A stretch of DNA of 64,000 bases. Source: Sequoia sempervirens (taxonomy: Eukaryota > Streptophyta > Pinopsida > Cupressales > Cupressaceae). The stretch spans positions 246,570 to 310,569 of the forward strand of contig VDFB02321319.1 of NCBI GenBank assembly GCA_007258455.2. Direction: 5' to 3'. The position numbers were made by a program, and so were the translations under genes. Numbering within the stretch: the first letter of the stretch is position 1; each line of letters opens with the position of its first letter. The notes beneath the pieces were generated by a model. That model ran no database searches. It saw nothing but the letters and a program-made list of their open reading frames with translations, and was not told where the DNA came from. Positions 35,868 to 48,169 of the stretch are shown here, in pieces.

Positions 35868-38130
35868 TGTTGTACCCAAATTAAAATTTTTGCTTCAATA
35901 AGGCATTTTGATAAAAATGGTCAAAAACTTGTAAAATTGTCGTCAAAAGTCAAATTGAGGTCAAAATATCTAAGAATGGAAATTTGCTATTTTTAGAAAT
36001 TTCTGAACGACAAACAAAGCATGAGTTTTTTTGGGTTTTATGTCAAGACGATACTTGCAAAATTTTAAAAATTTTGAAATTAGGGTTTCAAGCCCTTGTT
36101 TTTAGAAAACCCTAAAAATAGGATCTTTCCAGAAATGACTCAAAATGATTTTGATAGGTTAATTTTTCATCACGATCACACTGGTCAAGTCAAAATCATC
36201 AAAAAGTCAGTTTTGCTCTAGTGGGTCTATTTCACTTTTTCAGGAGAAAAGCTAGGACCTCTAAGGTCATCAATGGTAGATGGCTAGTACCAAGTATCAA
36301 GATCTAAGCTTCAAACACTCCACAGAAGAATCTATGGAAAAAGATGCTCAAAAGATACTCAACGACGGAGGGGAATTTCAAAAGTTGAAAAATGCGAAAA
36401 ATAAACTAAGTCTAGAAAAAGGACACCCTGTCACAAGGGAGATGCCTTCGCAGTCAATGCCTTGGTCAACTTTTCAATGCCCGTGCATGTGAAGTGATGA
36501 AAGCAATCACAACAATGAACATGATCTCGTCATCTACAACACGGTCAACCCAGTCAAGCAAACACGATGAATGCGAAGTGCAAGGAGAGTAAAATCATTA
36601 GAAAAATTGATAACACTGGAGCCAAAAGCGCCCCTGCTAGCCAAGGGCGCCCAAGAATTCAAGAGGTCAAATACAGTTGTTAAGTTTTGTAGTGTTGGGG
36701 GTCTTCTTCAAAATTCTGCTAACTTTCTAACAAATCGTCAAGCAAATTCAACAGATTCATCCAACACTGGAAAACAAGGATGAGGTAGAAGATGTTGAAA
36801 GTCAAGAGTCATAAAAAATGGCAGTTTATCAAGGAAAAATCGCCCCTGTAGCCCAAGGGCACCCAAGAATGAAAGCAATCAGAAGTTAGTCTTTGGATTA
36901 GTTATCTCCAGATGATCTTCTCGGATTTAGCCTAGCTTTGCAACAAATCCGTTTGCCAATCTTAGAGGACATATCAAACGACAATAGCTATCGATCAAAC
37001 AAGCACATTAAACGGAGGATAAATTGAAGTTCATCAGAATAAAAGCACCCTTGCTGGCCAAGGGCGCCCAACATTTTGAGCAACCAAATGTGGTTTTTAG
37101 CAACTGTCTTCTCCAAGATATCTTCTCAGAATCCTTCTAGCTTCGCAATGAATCTAGCAGCCAACTCACAGGACCTGTCAAATGCTCACAAACAAAGATC
37201 AAGCACGAGATGCTAAAAGTCAAGGCAAGTTAAAAAACCATGAAAAATTAGCTAAGTATAGAGCAAAAAGCACCCTTCTAGCAAAAGGCACCCAACTTTT
37301 TGGAGCATCAGATGCAGCTTTCGTGTTTTCCAACTCCCCAAAAGTCCTCAATTTTGATCAAGCTTCGCAACAAGACTGTTAGCAAATTCACCAGAGCAGT
37401 CAAACATCCAGCAACGAGGACCGAACTGGAGCATTTCGTCAAGTGTTGCAAAGTGGAAATTGTGTCTCAGAAGCACAAAAGCGCCCTTGCAAGACAGGGG
37501 CACCTAAGAATTTGAACCTCCTGAAACAGTTTCAGAACTTGCACAACTAGTCATCCTTTCTGGGATTCTTCCAACTTCGTGATGGATTCAACATCCAGTC
37601 CACGGGGATCATCAATCACCGGCAACTGCAGATCGAAGCACGGGAAGTCAAAATTGTAGAAATTGAAAACCATCTGAAAATTGGTTAACACTGGCAAGAA
37701 AAAGTACCTAATCTCAAAAATCCACCCAAGAATTCAAGCCACCAAAAGTCATTTTCAGGGTTTGCATCCTCCAATAACATCTCTTTAGAGTTGATCCAAC
37801 TTCGCAATGAATCTGTCAACCAAACCTTAGGATCAATTAGGCATCAGGAATCAAGGGTCAAACGAAGGCAGTTTATCAAAGAAAAGATGAAAATCTTTAA
37901 AAATATTCAAACACTGCCAAGACTTGGACGCCTTATCTCAAGGTGGGCCCAAGTTGACTATCAATTACAATTTTTGAAGACTTTCTCTTCCTCAAGGCGT
38001 CCCAAAATTTGGGGAATTGTTTCAATTAACAGCTAATCACGCTAGTTGACTCCTAAATCAGGGTAATGACAAGTTAACTAATGCTTTCACCTCCAAAGTT
38101 TGTTTATCAAGCATTTGGGCACTAGAAAAC
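35868..38130 (+). mobile_element. 5' part of a giant family G LTR
   Basis: Begins TGTTGTACCC and follows the U3 order of other copies: a unique 0.4 kb, the block GTGGGTCTATTTC...AGGTCATCAATGG, then the palindrome array. It stops at 38130, where a G LTR end on the opposite strand begins. Frames such as 36280-36492 and 37182-37515 lie within the repeats and are not genes. Confidence 0.75.
36628..37950 (+). repeat. Seven-unit GGGCGCC palindrome array
   Basis: Units start at about 36628, 36841, 37045, 37270, 37481, 37704 and 37926, spaced 204-225 bp. The core is GCGCCC(C/T)TGCTAGCCAAGGGCGCCC with decay in the last two units. It is the same unit as 29025-30180, on the other strand. Confidence 0.85.
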
Positions 38131-38940
38131 TGTTGGTGTTTCAATTCGCGCCTCTGGTGTGCGTATTGGAAACAGACAACCATGCATAGTTAGAATGCTC
38201 TTCAAATTAGGATGGGAAGCTCCCTCTTTTGTTGATTATGCGTAAAAACAAATGTAAACTAAATTCCTATCCTTTTATCTCAGCTAAGAGCACAAGGTTT
38301 ATAAAACTCTTTGTGTTGTAGCTGAGGTTTTCTCTAGTTTCATAATCTCAACTACAACTAGACCTAAACTTATAATGCTTCTATCTCCTCCAACAAATTT
38401 AGAGCAAGAGTATTTAGATGTAAACAGGGAATGATTTTGGCTGACTTAGACAAACTTGTTCTCAGAACACATCTGAAGGCTCATTGCTCTTTCAAATATA
38501 CGCTGAAAATAGAGTTTATGAAAGTAAAACATCAAACAATAAACTAGATCTCAAGATTCCCTTGAAGGCTCATTGCTCTTTTGAGGTGTAGGCTGAAATA
38601 AAGGTTATAAAAACAGAACATCAAATGATAAACTAGATCTTTGGATTCCCTTGAAGGCTGATTGCTCTTTTCGAGGTGTAGGCTGAAATAAAGATTATAA
38701 GAAACAACATCAAACGATAAACTTAATCTCCAAATTCCCTCGAAGGCTCATTGCTCTTTCGAGGTGTAGATCGAAACAAAGATTATAGAAACAACAATAT
38801 TGAAAGATCTTGAGACTTTGGATCAAAGACGCATTGTACTTTTGATTTATTTCCTCAAACTCAAACAATGAATACACATTTGGGACAGCAACTTGTAGAA
38901 AGAAGACAATCATACAAGATATGATCAACTAAATAACACT
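38131..38940 (-). mobile_element. 3' end of a giant family G LTR
   Basis: On + it starts TGTTGGTGTTTCAATTCGCGCC and then GGGAAGCTCCCTC, the mirror of 50080-50328. It carries the U5 repeat array. The upstream part is lost near 38940. Confidence 0.75.
38475..38830 (-). repeat. Four 89-bp tandem repeats in U5
   Basis: GAAGGCT(C/G)ATTGCTC recurs at 38475, 38564, 38653 and 38742, exactly 89 bp apart, followed by GAGGTGTAG and AACATCAAA(C/T)GATAAACT. This is the clearest example of the array shared by G LTRs. Confidence 0.9.
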
Positions 38941-38990
38941 GGACAAAGTGAACCGTTATTACTATACAAAATTGCTGCACCTTTATTACT

Positions 38991-39156
38991 ATATGACCCT
39001 TGTATGCAAAGTGTTTGACGAAATTCGTTGACCCTTCAATCAGCATTTTGAGGTCAGATTTGAGCAGGGTCATTACTGTGCATACAAATCTGACCTCAAA
39101 ATGCTGATTGAAGGGTCAAGGAATTTCGTCAAACACTTTGCATACAAGGTTCATAT
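38991..39156. repeat. Near-perfect inverted repeat with a 22-base loop
   Basis: Arm 1 is 38998-39062 and arm 2 is 39085-39149: 65 bp with one mismatch, extending to about 72 bp with a second. The loop is 39063-39084. An RNA from either strand would fold into one long hairpin. It lies at the junction of a G LTR fragment and a family F-type LTR. Confidence 0.92.
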
Positions 39157-40751
39157 GACTGATATAAAATTTCAGATTGCTTTTATGGCTCTTATCTCCA
39201 CTCAACATCAATAAGAATGTTTGCAAATGACTCTAAATTGACTAAACAATGTCCTAGCATGAATGTGCAACTTATTTTGACAATATTCAATGCATATATA
39301 TGATCTAAACATGAGAAATGATCACCTACAGCCAACTGGTATTTTAACAAAGTTGGTATGCAAACTAACAAACTGAATACAAATGATATTGAATTGCTCA
39401 AATGACACCAGCAACTTATATCTCCTTAATTGCAATGAAATTTCTAATACAATGCTCATGAAATATGGCCAAGACTCTTGGCAATTACACTGGTTACAAA
39501 ATATGATGATTGTTGGTAAAGAAATATGCACCTACAGCTACAACTCTAAACTTTCCCATATGCAATAAAATTATGAACTACTAATAGTGGAACCTGATTG
39601 AATGTTGAAGCCCTTGATGATAGATGAAGTAACAATCAAATTCCAAGCAAAATGAACTCCTCTTAGGCCCAATTGATTCTTTCACCCAACCGCTCCTGTT
39701 CTTGCCTGGCAATACTTTAGATAAATAAATACAACCTCTAATCTCCTTGAATTTGTCCTTGAAATGATTGTCGCGGCGATAGCAATTGAATGCAACAATA
39801 CCCAGAACCAAAGGACACCTCTAAGTGAAGATATGAACAAAAATATGTTTCCAATGATGCCCCAGCAGCAGTATATCAGACTTCTAAATAAATTGTAGAT
39901 GCTGCAAATCACCTTCAAAATGCATGAAACATCATCTCCATTCACTATAGAATCTAGTGATGCAACCTTCTTGGAGAATCAATGCCAAATGAAGAAGATA
40001 TAAGCAAAATCGTGGCTTCAACTAGCTGGTATGATGGACTGTAAATTTATATCAGAATTCTGGAAATGACTGAATGACCTCCTCAATGCAAATTCATTGA
40101 AGACTATGAACTCCAAAATGTATCCAAAGCAAACACTAATTAATATCATACAAAACTTGGCCAAAGGCCACAAAGTTTAATCAATGAAGCACAAATGAAA
40201 GTCTAAAGTAACTTTCTCCCAGTTGCAATAATTCAAGTGATATTTCACACCCTCAAAATTGCTTACCAATTGAGAGTTTTCGTTCTCAATGGCCAAAGAC
40301 AACTGCAGAAACCCTAGGCTCCACAACCGTCAAACATCAAACATCAACAACAACATCAAATCTGGATGATGAGAATGAAGCCCATGATGTCTATTTATAC
40401 TTTTTCCTCAAGAGGTCCGCCTCCTTATAGAACTTTCCCAAGTCACCTTCTAGAAGGAATATTATTTTATTTTATTTTATTATTTTATTATTTTGCACTT
40501 TATAATAAAATAATTATCCATAATATAAGTGCAAACATAACATTACTTTATAACATGAGGTTTCTAAAAAAAAGAAACATATCAAGAAATCATTAGAACA
40601 CCTCCATATGTAGACTGAATCACAAAATGAGCCAACCAATCAACTGGGTATCTGCCAAACAATCCTCTTATCAAGCCCCCATTAGCCTACGAGGAGCAGG
40701 AATAGGCTAATTTCTCAAAACTCCATTGCTCATGAAAAAGGGGACATTACA
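39157..40751 (-). mobile_element. Family F-type LTR, left end not defined
   Basis: On + it ends GAATAGGCTAATTTC...AAAAAGGGGACATTACA, like the LTRs at 12565 and 19332. A TATAAATA box on - lies at 40392-40399 with AGAAACCCTAGG-type sequence below it. No TG end or primer site was located on the left. Short frames here are not conserved. Confidence 0.55.
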
Positions 40752-41761
40752 TGGGTCTATTTTGCTTTTTCAGAAGCTAAAACAAGAGCTTTGAGGTCAT
40801 CAATGGAGGTTGCTCAACTATCAGGTGCCAGATTCAAGGTCTCAAGCACTGCACAGATCAGATAATGGCGAAAGATGTTTGTGAAACGGAGAATGAAGGA
40901 GGGAAGCTAGAAAATCTAGAAAATGGTGAAATTTGACTAACACAAGAGATGTTAGGCGCCCCAGCCTAGTCAAGGTGCCTAGTCATTCATGCCTTAGCCA
41001 CTTTTCCAGTCTCAGACATTCAATGCACAAGCAGCTACCAAACGTGAAACTGTGAACGCGAGGAGAAAGCAGAAAGTTGAAAAATGGAAAATAAATTCTA
41101 ACACTACCAAGTAAAGGTGACCCTGCTAGCCAGGGGCACCCATATTTTCAAGGCCTCAAAAGTCAGAATTAGCGTTTCTGCTTCCAAGATGGTGTTGCTC
41201 AGAATCCTTCCGACTCCGCAGTGAATCTATCAGCAGGTCCATCAGATCAATCAGTTAGCCGGAATTGTGGATTGAATAGAGAAGTTTCATCAAAGGGCAA
41301 GAATGCAAATCATGAAAATCCCAAAAAATATTCTAAGTTTGGACAATAAAGGCGCCCCAGGTAGCCAGGGGCGCCCAACATTTTGAGGCCTCATATTCGG
41401 TTTTTCCAGGTTGTAGTCTCCCGAACAATCTTCTCCAATTTGATCAGGCTCTACAATGAGATCATCAGTCAATTCATAGGATCAATCTAGCATCCGAAAA
41501 TGAAGATCAAACTAAGTTCAAAATCAAACAAAATTTGGAAATTTCAGGAAAATGACAGTCTACCAAGAATAGGTGCCCAAGTTTCAATGCCTTAGTGAAT
41601 TTTTCCAAATCCTCACCATTCAACATTCAAACAATGTCTACATTCAATGAACTTGGCCCAGGATTGGCTTCAAAGATTTAAAGTTGGAGAATAAAGCATT
41701 TTTTATCCTCAAAACCTATTTGAGAAGGCCTTTGCATTCATTATTCACATCTTGCAAGTTG
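40752..41761 (+). mobile_element. Autonomous G element, 5' LTR, first surviving part
   Basis: Begins at TGGGTCTATTTTGC, equivalent to position 380 of the LTR (compare 57090 and 36222), so the first part of the LTR is missing. It carries palindrome units at about 40954, 41116, 41351 and 41570. It is interrupted at 41762 by the G2 LTR and resumes at 48165. Confidence 0.7.
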
Positions 41762-41766
41762 GCGTC
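41762..41766. repeat. Target site duplication GCGTC, left copy
   Basis: GCGTC precedes the TATTGG terminus of the G2 LTR and matches 48165-48169. Confidence 0.65.
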
Positions 41767-42552
41767 TATTGGTGTACGTTTTATCATCCATTGAACACAG
41801 AATAAAATGTCCAAAGACGCTCTATCCTCTCTTGAACAAAATCACCACGTATGCTAAGATTGCGAGAAGATCATATGGCAACTCTAAGGTTTCTTTTATC
41901 AGGTCTTGACATGTGGATAAGCTCAATGGGCATTGTGATATGTTGGTAATACACAAAGGGACTTACGTCAAGCAATTTCTTCACAAGTTTAGGACTTAGA
42001 TGGATTTAACATTGAATGATTCTTCTATTGGAATTTTCAGTTTCAAAAAAAAAGGTGCAAAAAGGATAAGGGTTTAGAGGTTCTAATCTATTCCTAGGAA
42101 TTCAAGAGACAATAAAGATTAGGTGAAACTAATAACCACGCTTTGCTTCGCCTCCCTGGGACAACTACACAAAGTGGGTGCAATCTTCAAAGGGTGTGAT
42201 TATAGTTTTCATGTCTAGAACAATACTTCTCCAGATTGAAATTATCAGGCTAACTTTACGCATTGAATGAAAGTCATCCATCCAAAGAAAGTATGAGCAA
42301 TGTTTCACCATAAATCTATACTATCAAATCTTGCATTCACTTAACAAACATTCAAAGCAAATTCTATCTTAATTCTAATCAAATTCTATCTCGATACTAA
42401 TCTAATGTTGAAGAAGCTATGCAACCTTGCAAACCACTTGACAATAAAAGGGATTCAAAGCAAATCATGCATAAGAGCTTTTATTATCGGAAGTAGTAAA
42501 ACGCAACAATCTCATACACTTTCTTCACCAAATGAAAATGAGAGATCAAGAG

Positions 42553-42560
42553 TTTATATA
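42553..42560 (-). promoter_or_regulatory. TATA box of the G2 LTR
   Basis: TATATAAA on -, 145 bases downstream of the ORF-L stop, in the context ACTCTATATAAACTC. Confidence 0.6.
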
Positions 42561-42704
42561 GAGTTTTCAAGAGCAAATGAAAGGCCAAGATTAAAACAGC
42601 ATTAATGGCCAAGATTAATACACATCAACCCTAATTATGGTTTCCCAAAATATCATCAGTAATCAATGAGTAAACAAAGAGTGAAGTGGCGTCTGGAGCT
42701 ATTT

Positions 42705-45700
42705 TCAAGGGATTGCGTCCCTATCCTCTTGAGCAACAGTGTGTTCAACGAACCTGGACATGATCGTGATGACTTCTTCCATCATGACTTGTGGCAACAT
42801 GCTTATTCTGAATTCCAGGCCGTCCACGTCCTCAGCATATCCGGCAAAGGCACTCTCCCAATCCACTTCTTGTTTTGTAAAATCATCCCGGATGGATAAG
42901 AGGTTCGCCACTCTTGTGAAGTCCTGTCTCAGAATCGATCCTGTGATGGAGAAGAAGATTTCCTGAACCTTGTGCTTTAATCTCTCCAGTTGCATGTCAT
43001 TCTCTCTAACAATCTCTTTCTCGAACACATCCGCAGCTATGAGATAAATCTTTCTCCGAATTTCTCTGATTTTTTCCTCCACTTTGAGTCCATCAGCCTT
43101 TGCTTTCTCCAAGACCTCACTCTGTACTGTCAATGCCTAATACCAATGGTGGAAGTCATAAGCAGTGCCTGCTGCAATTATCTTTCCCTCGATCAATTCC
43201 TGTTTTGGGACGCCCTTCAGCACTTTGAGGCATGGAATGAACCTCTTTTGAATGTCCAAGAGGTTGTCCCAAATTTCTGTCATGACAGTCAGTCTCGAAA
43301 GGAATGAGGAGGTCTATCCGTAGGTAAGTGTCAATCTCTCCATGAATGAAGTCGCTTCTGTGCTTTTACTTGTCATCCATTCCTTGGCTTCCTTGGCCGT
43401 GACCATATCTTCTTCAATGTCCTTGGTTGTTTCCCGTGAGGAGTTTAGAAGAGAAGGAGCTACTGCATCACCCTGGTTGAGCGGTTGGGTCAGATGTTGA
43501 ATATACTCCTTCAGGCGCTCGACCTCCTTCTTGTATTCCTTCTTCTTCGCCACTTCCTTCTCCAGTCTCACCTTGATAGTAGAGACTGAATTATCGAGCT
43601 CTTCAACTTCCTGGCCTTTTGTTGTTGGGCCTAGGTCTATAGTGGTAATGGTGTACTCATGGGGAGCGATTTAATCCTGTGTTTTGTCAACTGTTGGCAC
43701 TGCAATCTGTACAGAACGGCTGCCTGCTTCGTCCCTTTGAATCGTGGAGAATTTCTTGGCAGGGTTCTTTACAGCAACTTGTTCTAACCTAGCCAAGAAA
43801 TTTGCAGTGTCATCTTCTTCTTGAGTCTCGACTAGCACTTGTATCTTCAATCTTTCCTTCAACCAATCGGGAATGGTAGGCTATTCAATGTTGTCCTCTT
43901 CCTGAACATTCTCTCCACTTGGAATATCCAAAACTCCTTTAAGAGCGGAAATCATTCCCTCTTGGAATTCATCATTTTGGATGTCCATTTCATTCTCCGA
44001 ACCCAGTATTTTTGTGCCCGTAGGAGATGGGGGCTCATCATCATCTAACTGGATTGGCTAATTGTTACCCTCCTAAATTGGAGAAGGAATCATCATATCA
44101 GCCAAGGATTCATCCGCAATAGCCACTAGCTCATCAATATTTTTGGATGCAACGGAATGAGATTGCTCCACCCTCTGTCTCTTTTGGACAGGTTCTGCAT
44201 TTACAGCTGCTCCTTTCCTCTTCTTAGTAATTTCAACCAACTCAGCACTGTGGGACACACCTGCATTTGAGGAGTATGATTTTGTCTCACTCAGCAAGTC
44301 ATAAGTGAGCGTCATTCTTTTTTGTTTTTACTCCTGGGTCTGTTGATCAACCCACCATTGAGAATACTTGACCACCGACCTCATTAATGTAGTCAAATCT
44401 GAAAGCTCGAGCTCTGACCACTTCACTGCAGGAAGAGGCCAACTATCCTTGAAGCACGGTCGGACATATTCTCCATCATCTTCCACCTGATCAAGCACTC
44501 GGAAAAGTTCAATTGCTCTCATCAAACCCACCGACAATCTGGACCATAACCTTTTCCTGACTTCATACTCGTTTGTAGCATTCGCCCAAAAATCCTCCAG
44601 GTCTACTCTATGTTTATACCTTTTTCCATCCACAGTCCGAATGCGGTTATGAGGGTCAAAATTGGCCCTGGATTGATAAGTCGTGAATAGATACCATTGA
44701 ATTTCCAACCTGGCACTTTCAGCTGCTTGTGTTGATGGACAAGACTCCAACATGTTCCCAATGAAGAATGGGAAAGTGACAGCTACCTTTTGCTTTGGCC
44801 TTTGGATGTTCTGGTAAGTCTCCAACTGTCTAAGGACTTCTAGAAAAATCATCCTATTTGTAGGATAGATTGGAAGCCTGTAAGGATTTCTAGTGAATCC
44901 CTGAATCCTTATGTATGTGAACCTTGGAAACTGGATAAACTAGGATCCATATCTACTAATCAAGCTTTTGGCTTCATAACTCAGCCTCTGGTGAGTTCCT
45001 CCTTGGAGTATTCTGGTGATGTACATGAGGAGAGCATCGTGTGCCTGTCTGAAGTGCGATTTTTCTCTGAGTTGCAGCTGCGGGTAATAGCCATGTGACT
45101 TGAATTCATTCTCACCATTGCCTACTCTACCTTTGCATATTACTCCTAAATATCTGTAAGTCTTGGCCAACAGATAGATGATGTAGGAGCTCATGTGGAA
45201 TGATTTTGTCTTCTCCAAATTGATTAGCTGCTTGTAAAGATTATCGCTAATCATCTGAGACCAGTTGAACATCCAAACGCCAGAGGTGATTTCATCAATG
45301 AAATAGTACATCCATGTCTCAAAAGGCGCACCTTGTGGATTGTTGGCTATCCTGTTTAACAACAGAATAGTATCCCCATAATCCTCCTTGAAGTCTGTTT
45401 GACACAGCTTCTTGCGCATTTTCTTGGCAGAGGCTCTCGGTTTTTCCAGCCATGACTTGTTAATATTTGTGGCACAAAGTTCAAAATGGTCTTCATACAA
45501 CTTTCCGGCGTCCTCCCTAGTTTAATATACAGTCCGATGGTGTGTCGGGATGCCAAATGCTTCTTGGATCACCACCTGTCAGAGATGAGCTAATATCCCC
45601 CCATCAAGTGCAACAATTTGCCTCTCCTACGGATCATAATGGATGGCGCACTCCACCATCAATTCAACACATTCTACTGCTAGCGGAAATCCGGCTGCCT

Positions 45701-45866
45701 GGAAGATACCATTCCTCACCATCCGGCGAGCAATTGGTGTCGGCAATCCATTGTGTTCATACATCCTCTTCTTGAGTTCTGCGAAGTCCACATGCCCGAG
45801 ATCGGTGTCTAATATTTTTCCACTTAGAATTAATTTTTGACTCATGCTGCAACCCTTTGCTGGCAA
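42705..45866 (-). pseudogene. ORF-L of family G2, about 1,050 codons with in-frame stops
   Basis: The start is Met 45866 or 45845. One frame runs the whole 3.16 kb with about 11 internal stops (mostly TAG) and no frameshift. Shared with ORF-L of family G: AGFPLAVECVELMVECAIHYDP, ETWMYYFIDEI, MISDNLYKQL, FHMSSYIIYLLA, then FIQFPRFTYIRIQGF and MIFLEVLRQL. The stop before FIQFP falls where family G has Trp (WFIQFP), so it is TGG to TAG. After about residue 510 the protein is Glu/Ser-rich with a basic patch (KKRKG, QKRQR), then coiled coil. Function is unknown. Confidence 0.7.
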
Positions 45867-46739
45867 ACTTCATCTGCGCTTTTCTTAATGATTCTCCCTA
45901 TGTGGTCATTAACCTGCAGTAAATAAAAGGAATTCACATTAGCACGGAGACTTTTAGATATAGTTTATTTTCGGGCCTTTATTTGAAAGTTTTTACTTTC
46001 AGCTTGTTAAAAAGATAAATTTCCATGAAAAAGCAAGCTGAAAATGGGTGAACTTGATTAAATTTTTGCCAAAACTTAGCCAAAATGACTGAATAAGATG
46101 ACAAAAGAATCAAGAACTTGGCCAACCAAATTTTAAACCTTTGGAATATCCTCTGGCTGCAAATCAAATTCAACTTCCAAGAATTTAATCAAAAACTCAA
46201 GAAAGAATGCGCCAACTTGCTGAGAAGTACGCCTTTAAGCCAAGAATCAAATTACTTCTTCAAAAATCACTTCCTCCAACATAATAATTCACTCCTCCAC
46301 TGAGGAAAATTGACCTTTCCTTCAATATTCTTGCAATTTTAAGAGAGTTTAACTTCTCTTCAATCGAACTTGTGAAAAATGAGTTGCTGAAACTCATTAT
46401 AAGGCTGAAGAGTTCGGTTTTGTTTTAGTAATTTCATCTTTTCTCTTGATTTCCAACTTGTTTTCTTCTCTTCATCAAGGAAAGTTTCTATTTTTTTTCA
46501 AAAAATTCTCATGGCAAGCTTATCCAGGCGCCACCTTCAGCTAAAATCCTTAGATTTTCTCTTTGGAATTCGATTTTTAGAAGTGTTGATATTTATGTTG
46601 GAAAATATTAATATCCAATGTATTAAATTCGATTTTTCCAACCTTCTCGTAGCAAAATTTTATTTACTCATGGATTTCTCCCTTCTCTTGGCGCATTTCA
46701 TTTGTTTCCATGGATCTTATCATCTTCCCTTCCTGGGGC

Positions 46740-47570
46740 GAATTTTGTTTTTGCCTAAGGTGAACTTGATATTCATCACGTTATTTTCCTAAGTGTGGGA
46801 ATAAATTATCCAAAGTATTCAACTGGCAAATTTTAATTTTCCCATGGCTAATTATTTATTTTCCAAGTTATTTCACTTTATCCTCTAGCCAAGGCGAACT
46901 TCATATTTATTTTGCCATGTTTCGTCTTGGTGGGCGAACTTTCTAACACTTAGACTTTTTTTCTTTTAGCCTAGGGCGGACTTGGTTACTTTTATTCCAT
47001 GTTGCCAGGCAGACTTTGAGTTTGTTTTTCCATCTTTTCCATGCCTTAGAAACTTTCATCATGCTTGGGGGAGGGCGGACTTTGAGTCTTTTATGCCATT
47101 TAATCATCTCCCCTAGGTGACCTTCTTCAATACTTAGGCAAATTTCCTTTCCTTTGGCCTAGGGCGGACTTTGGTTACTTCATGCCATTTCCTATTCAAG
47201 GTGGGCAAACTTCACAACTTCTTTTCCATGGGTCTTTTCTTCATCGCGGACTTTCTCAATGTTATTCCAAGTGTTAAAGAGGTGGGCAGACTTGGAGAAT
47301 GTCATTCCATGCTCTAGGCGGACTTGCAAACTTTCCTTCCAAATGTCCCTCAATGCCTAGGCGGACTTCATGTTTTCCTTTCCAAGGCAAGGGCAGACTT
47401 GGAGAATGTCTTTCCATTGATAGGTCGGACTTTGTGAGTGTTTGGACAAGTCATGGGGCAGACTTTAGAGTGCCTTGGAAACTTCTAGGTGGACTTCCAA
47501 GACTTCATGCCATTCCCTCTTCAAGGCTTGGGTGGACTTGACATTGTCTTTGCCATCTTCCTTGGGCGAA
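46740..47570 (-). repeat. GGGCGGACTT short-repeat array in G2 U3
   Basis: About 20 copies of a (G)GGC(G/A)(G/A)ACTT core occur at 30-70 bp spacing, for example at 46975, 47073, 47163, 47283, 47317, 47360, 47424 and 47457, often followed by CATTCCATG or CATGCCATT. It occupies the place of the GGGCGCC array of family G, but the unit is different. ORFs across it (47299-47710) are not genes. Confidence 0.75.
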
Positions 47571-48164
47571 TTTCTCAAGACTTATATGATCTTCTATCAT
47601 TGATCGCCATGAATTTTATGCTTGTTCCTTTTCTGAATCAAACCCTCGCCATATGCCTTTTCCTCTTGATTTTTTATTGGTTTTCCATGCTTTTCTTGAT
47701 TTTTCATTGATTTTTGCTTTATTTTTGCTTGATTTTTCGATTTTTCTACCTCTAGTGGCCTGACTTTTTATTCTAAAAATGGAAGTGTTGACTCCATGAC
47801 CAAGGTTGACTTTCTAAAAATAGAAAAAAGCAAAACCCTAAAAAATACGAGTCCCAGATTGGTCCAAAAATGTCAAAAATGAAAAAAGCAAAAAAGCAAA
47901 AATCCCTAAAAAATAGGAAATGTCAGAATTTACTCAAAGCACAGGTGATCCTTGTCTTCTGGACCTTTTGATCACTTCCATGACGTTTAGGCACTGTTTC
48001 GGGCTTGATTTCTCCAGTTCGCTCAAGTGATAACTCAAAACTCTGAGTTGAAACTCTCAAAGCAATGATCTTATGAAATTGTTGCACGAAGGCAAAACCC
48101 TAAAAAGAAGCAAACTACTGGGGTCCCCATTTGCAATGGGGCAATGTGTGAAAAGGTCACAACA

Positions 48165-48169
48165 GCGTC
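48165..48169. repeat. Target site duplication GCGTC, right copy
   Basis: GCGTC follows the TGTTGTGACC terminus (reversed on +) and matches 41762-41766. Confidence 0.65.

Larger units (their letters stand above)
41767..48164 (-). mobile_element. Solo giant LTR (6.4 kb), family G2
   Basis: On - it starts TGTTGTGACCTTTTCACACA (48164) and ends near CGTACACCAATA (41767), with GCGTC on both sides. Order on -: unique U3 with TTGCAAATGGGGACCCC, a GGGCGGACTT array (47570-46740), ORF-L (45866-42705), a TATA box (42560-42553) and U5. The architecture matches family G but the sequence is diverged. It lies inside the 5' LTR of the autonomous G element. The end is TA rather than CA, as also at 50328. Confidence 0.75.

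Noticed and set aside
36280..38036. Several frames of 66-81 codons on +
   Set aside because: They lie across the palindrome array; the repeat units differ in length by non-multiples of three, so no shared frame exists.
47299..47710. Frames of 73-80 codons on +
   Set aside because: They arise from the GGGCGGACTT repeats and have no homologue in the window.
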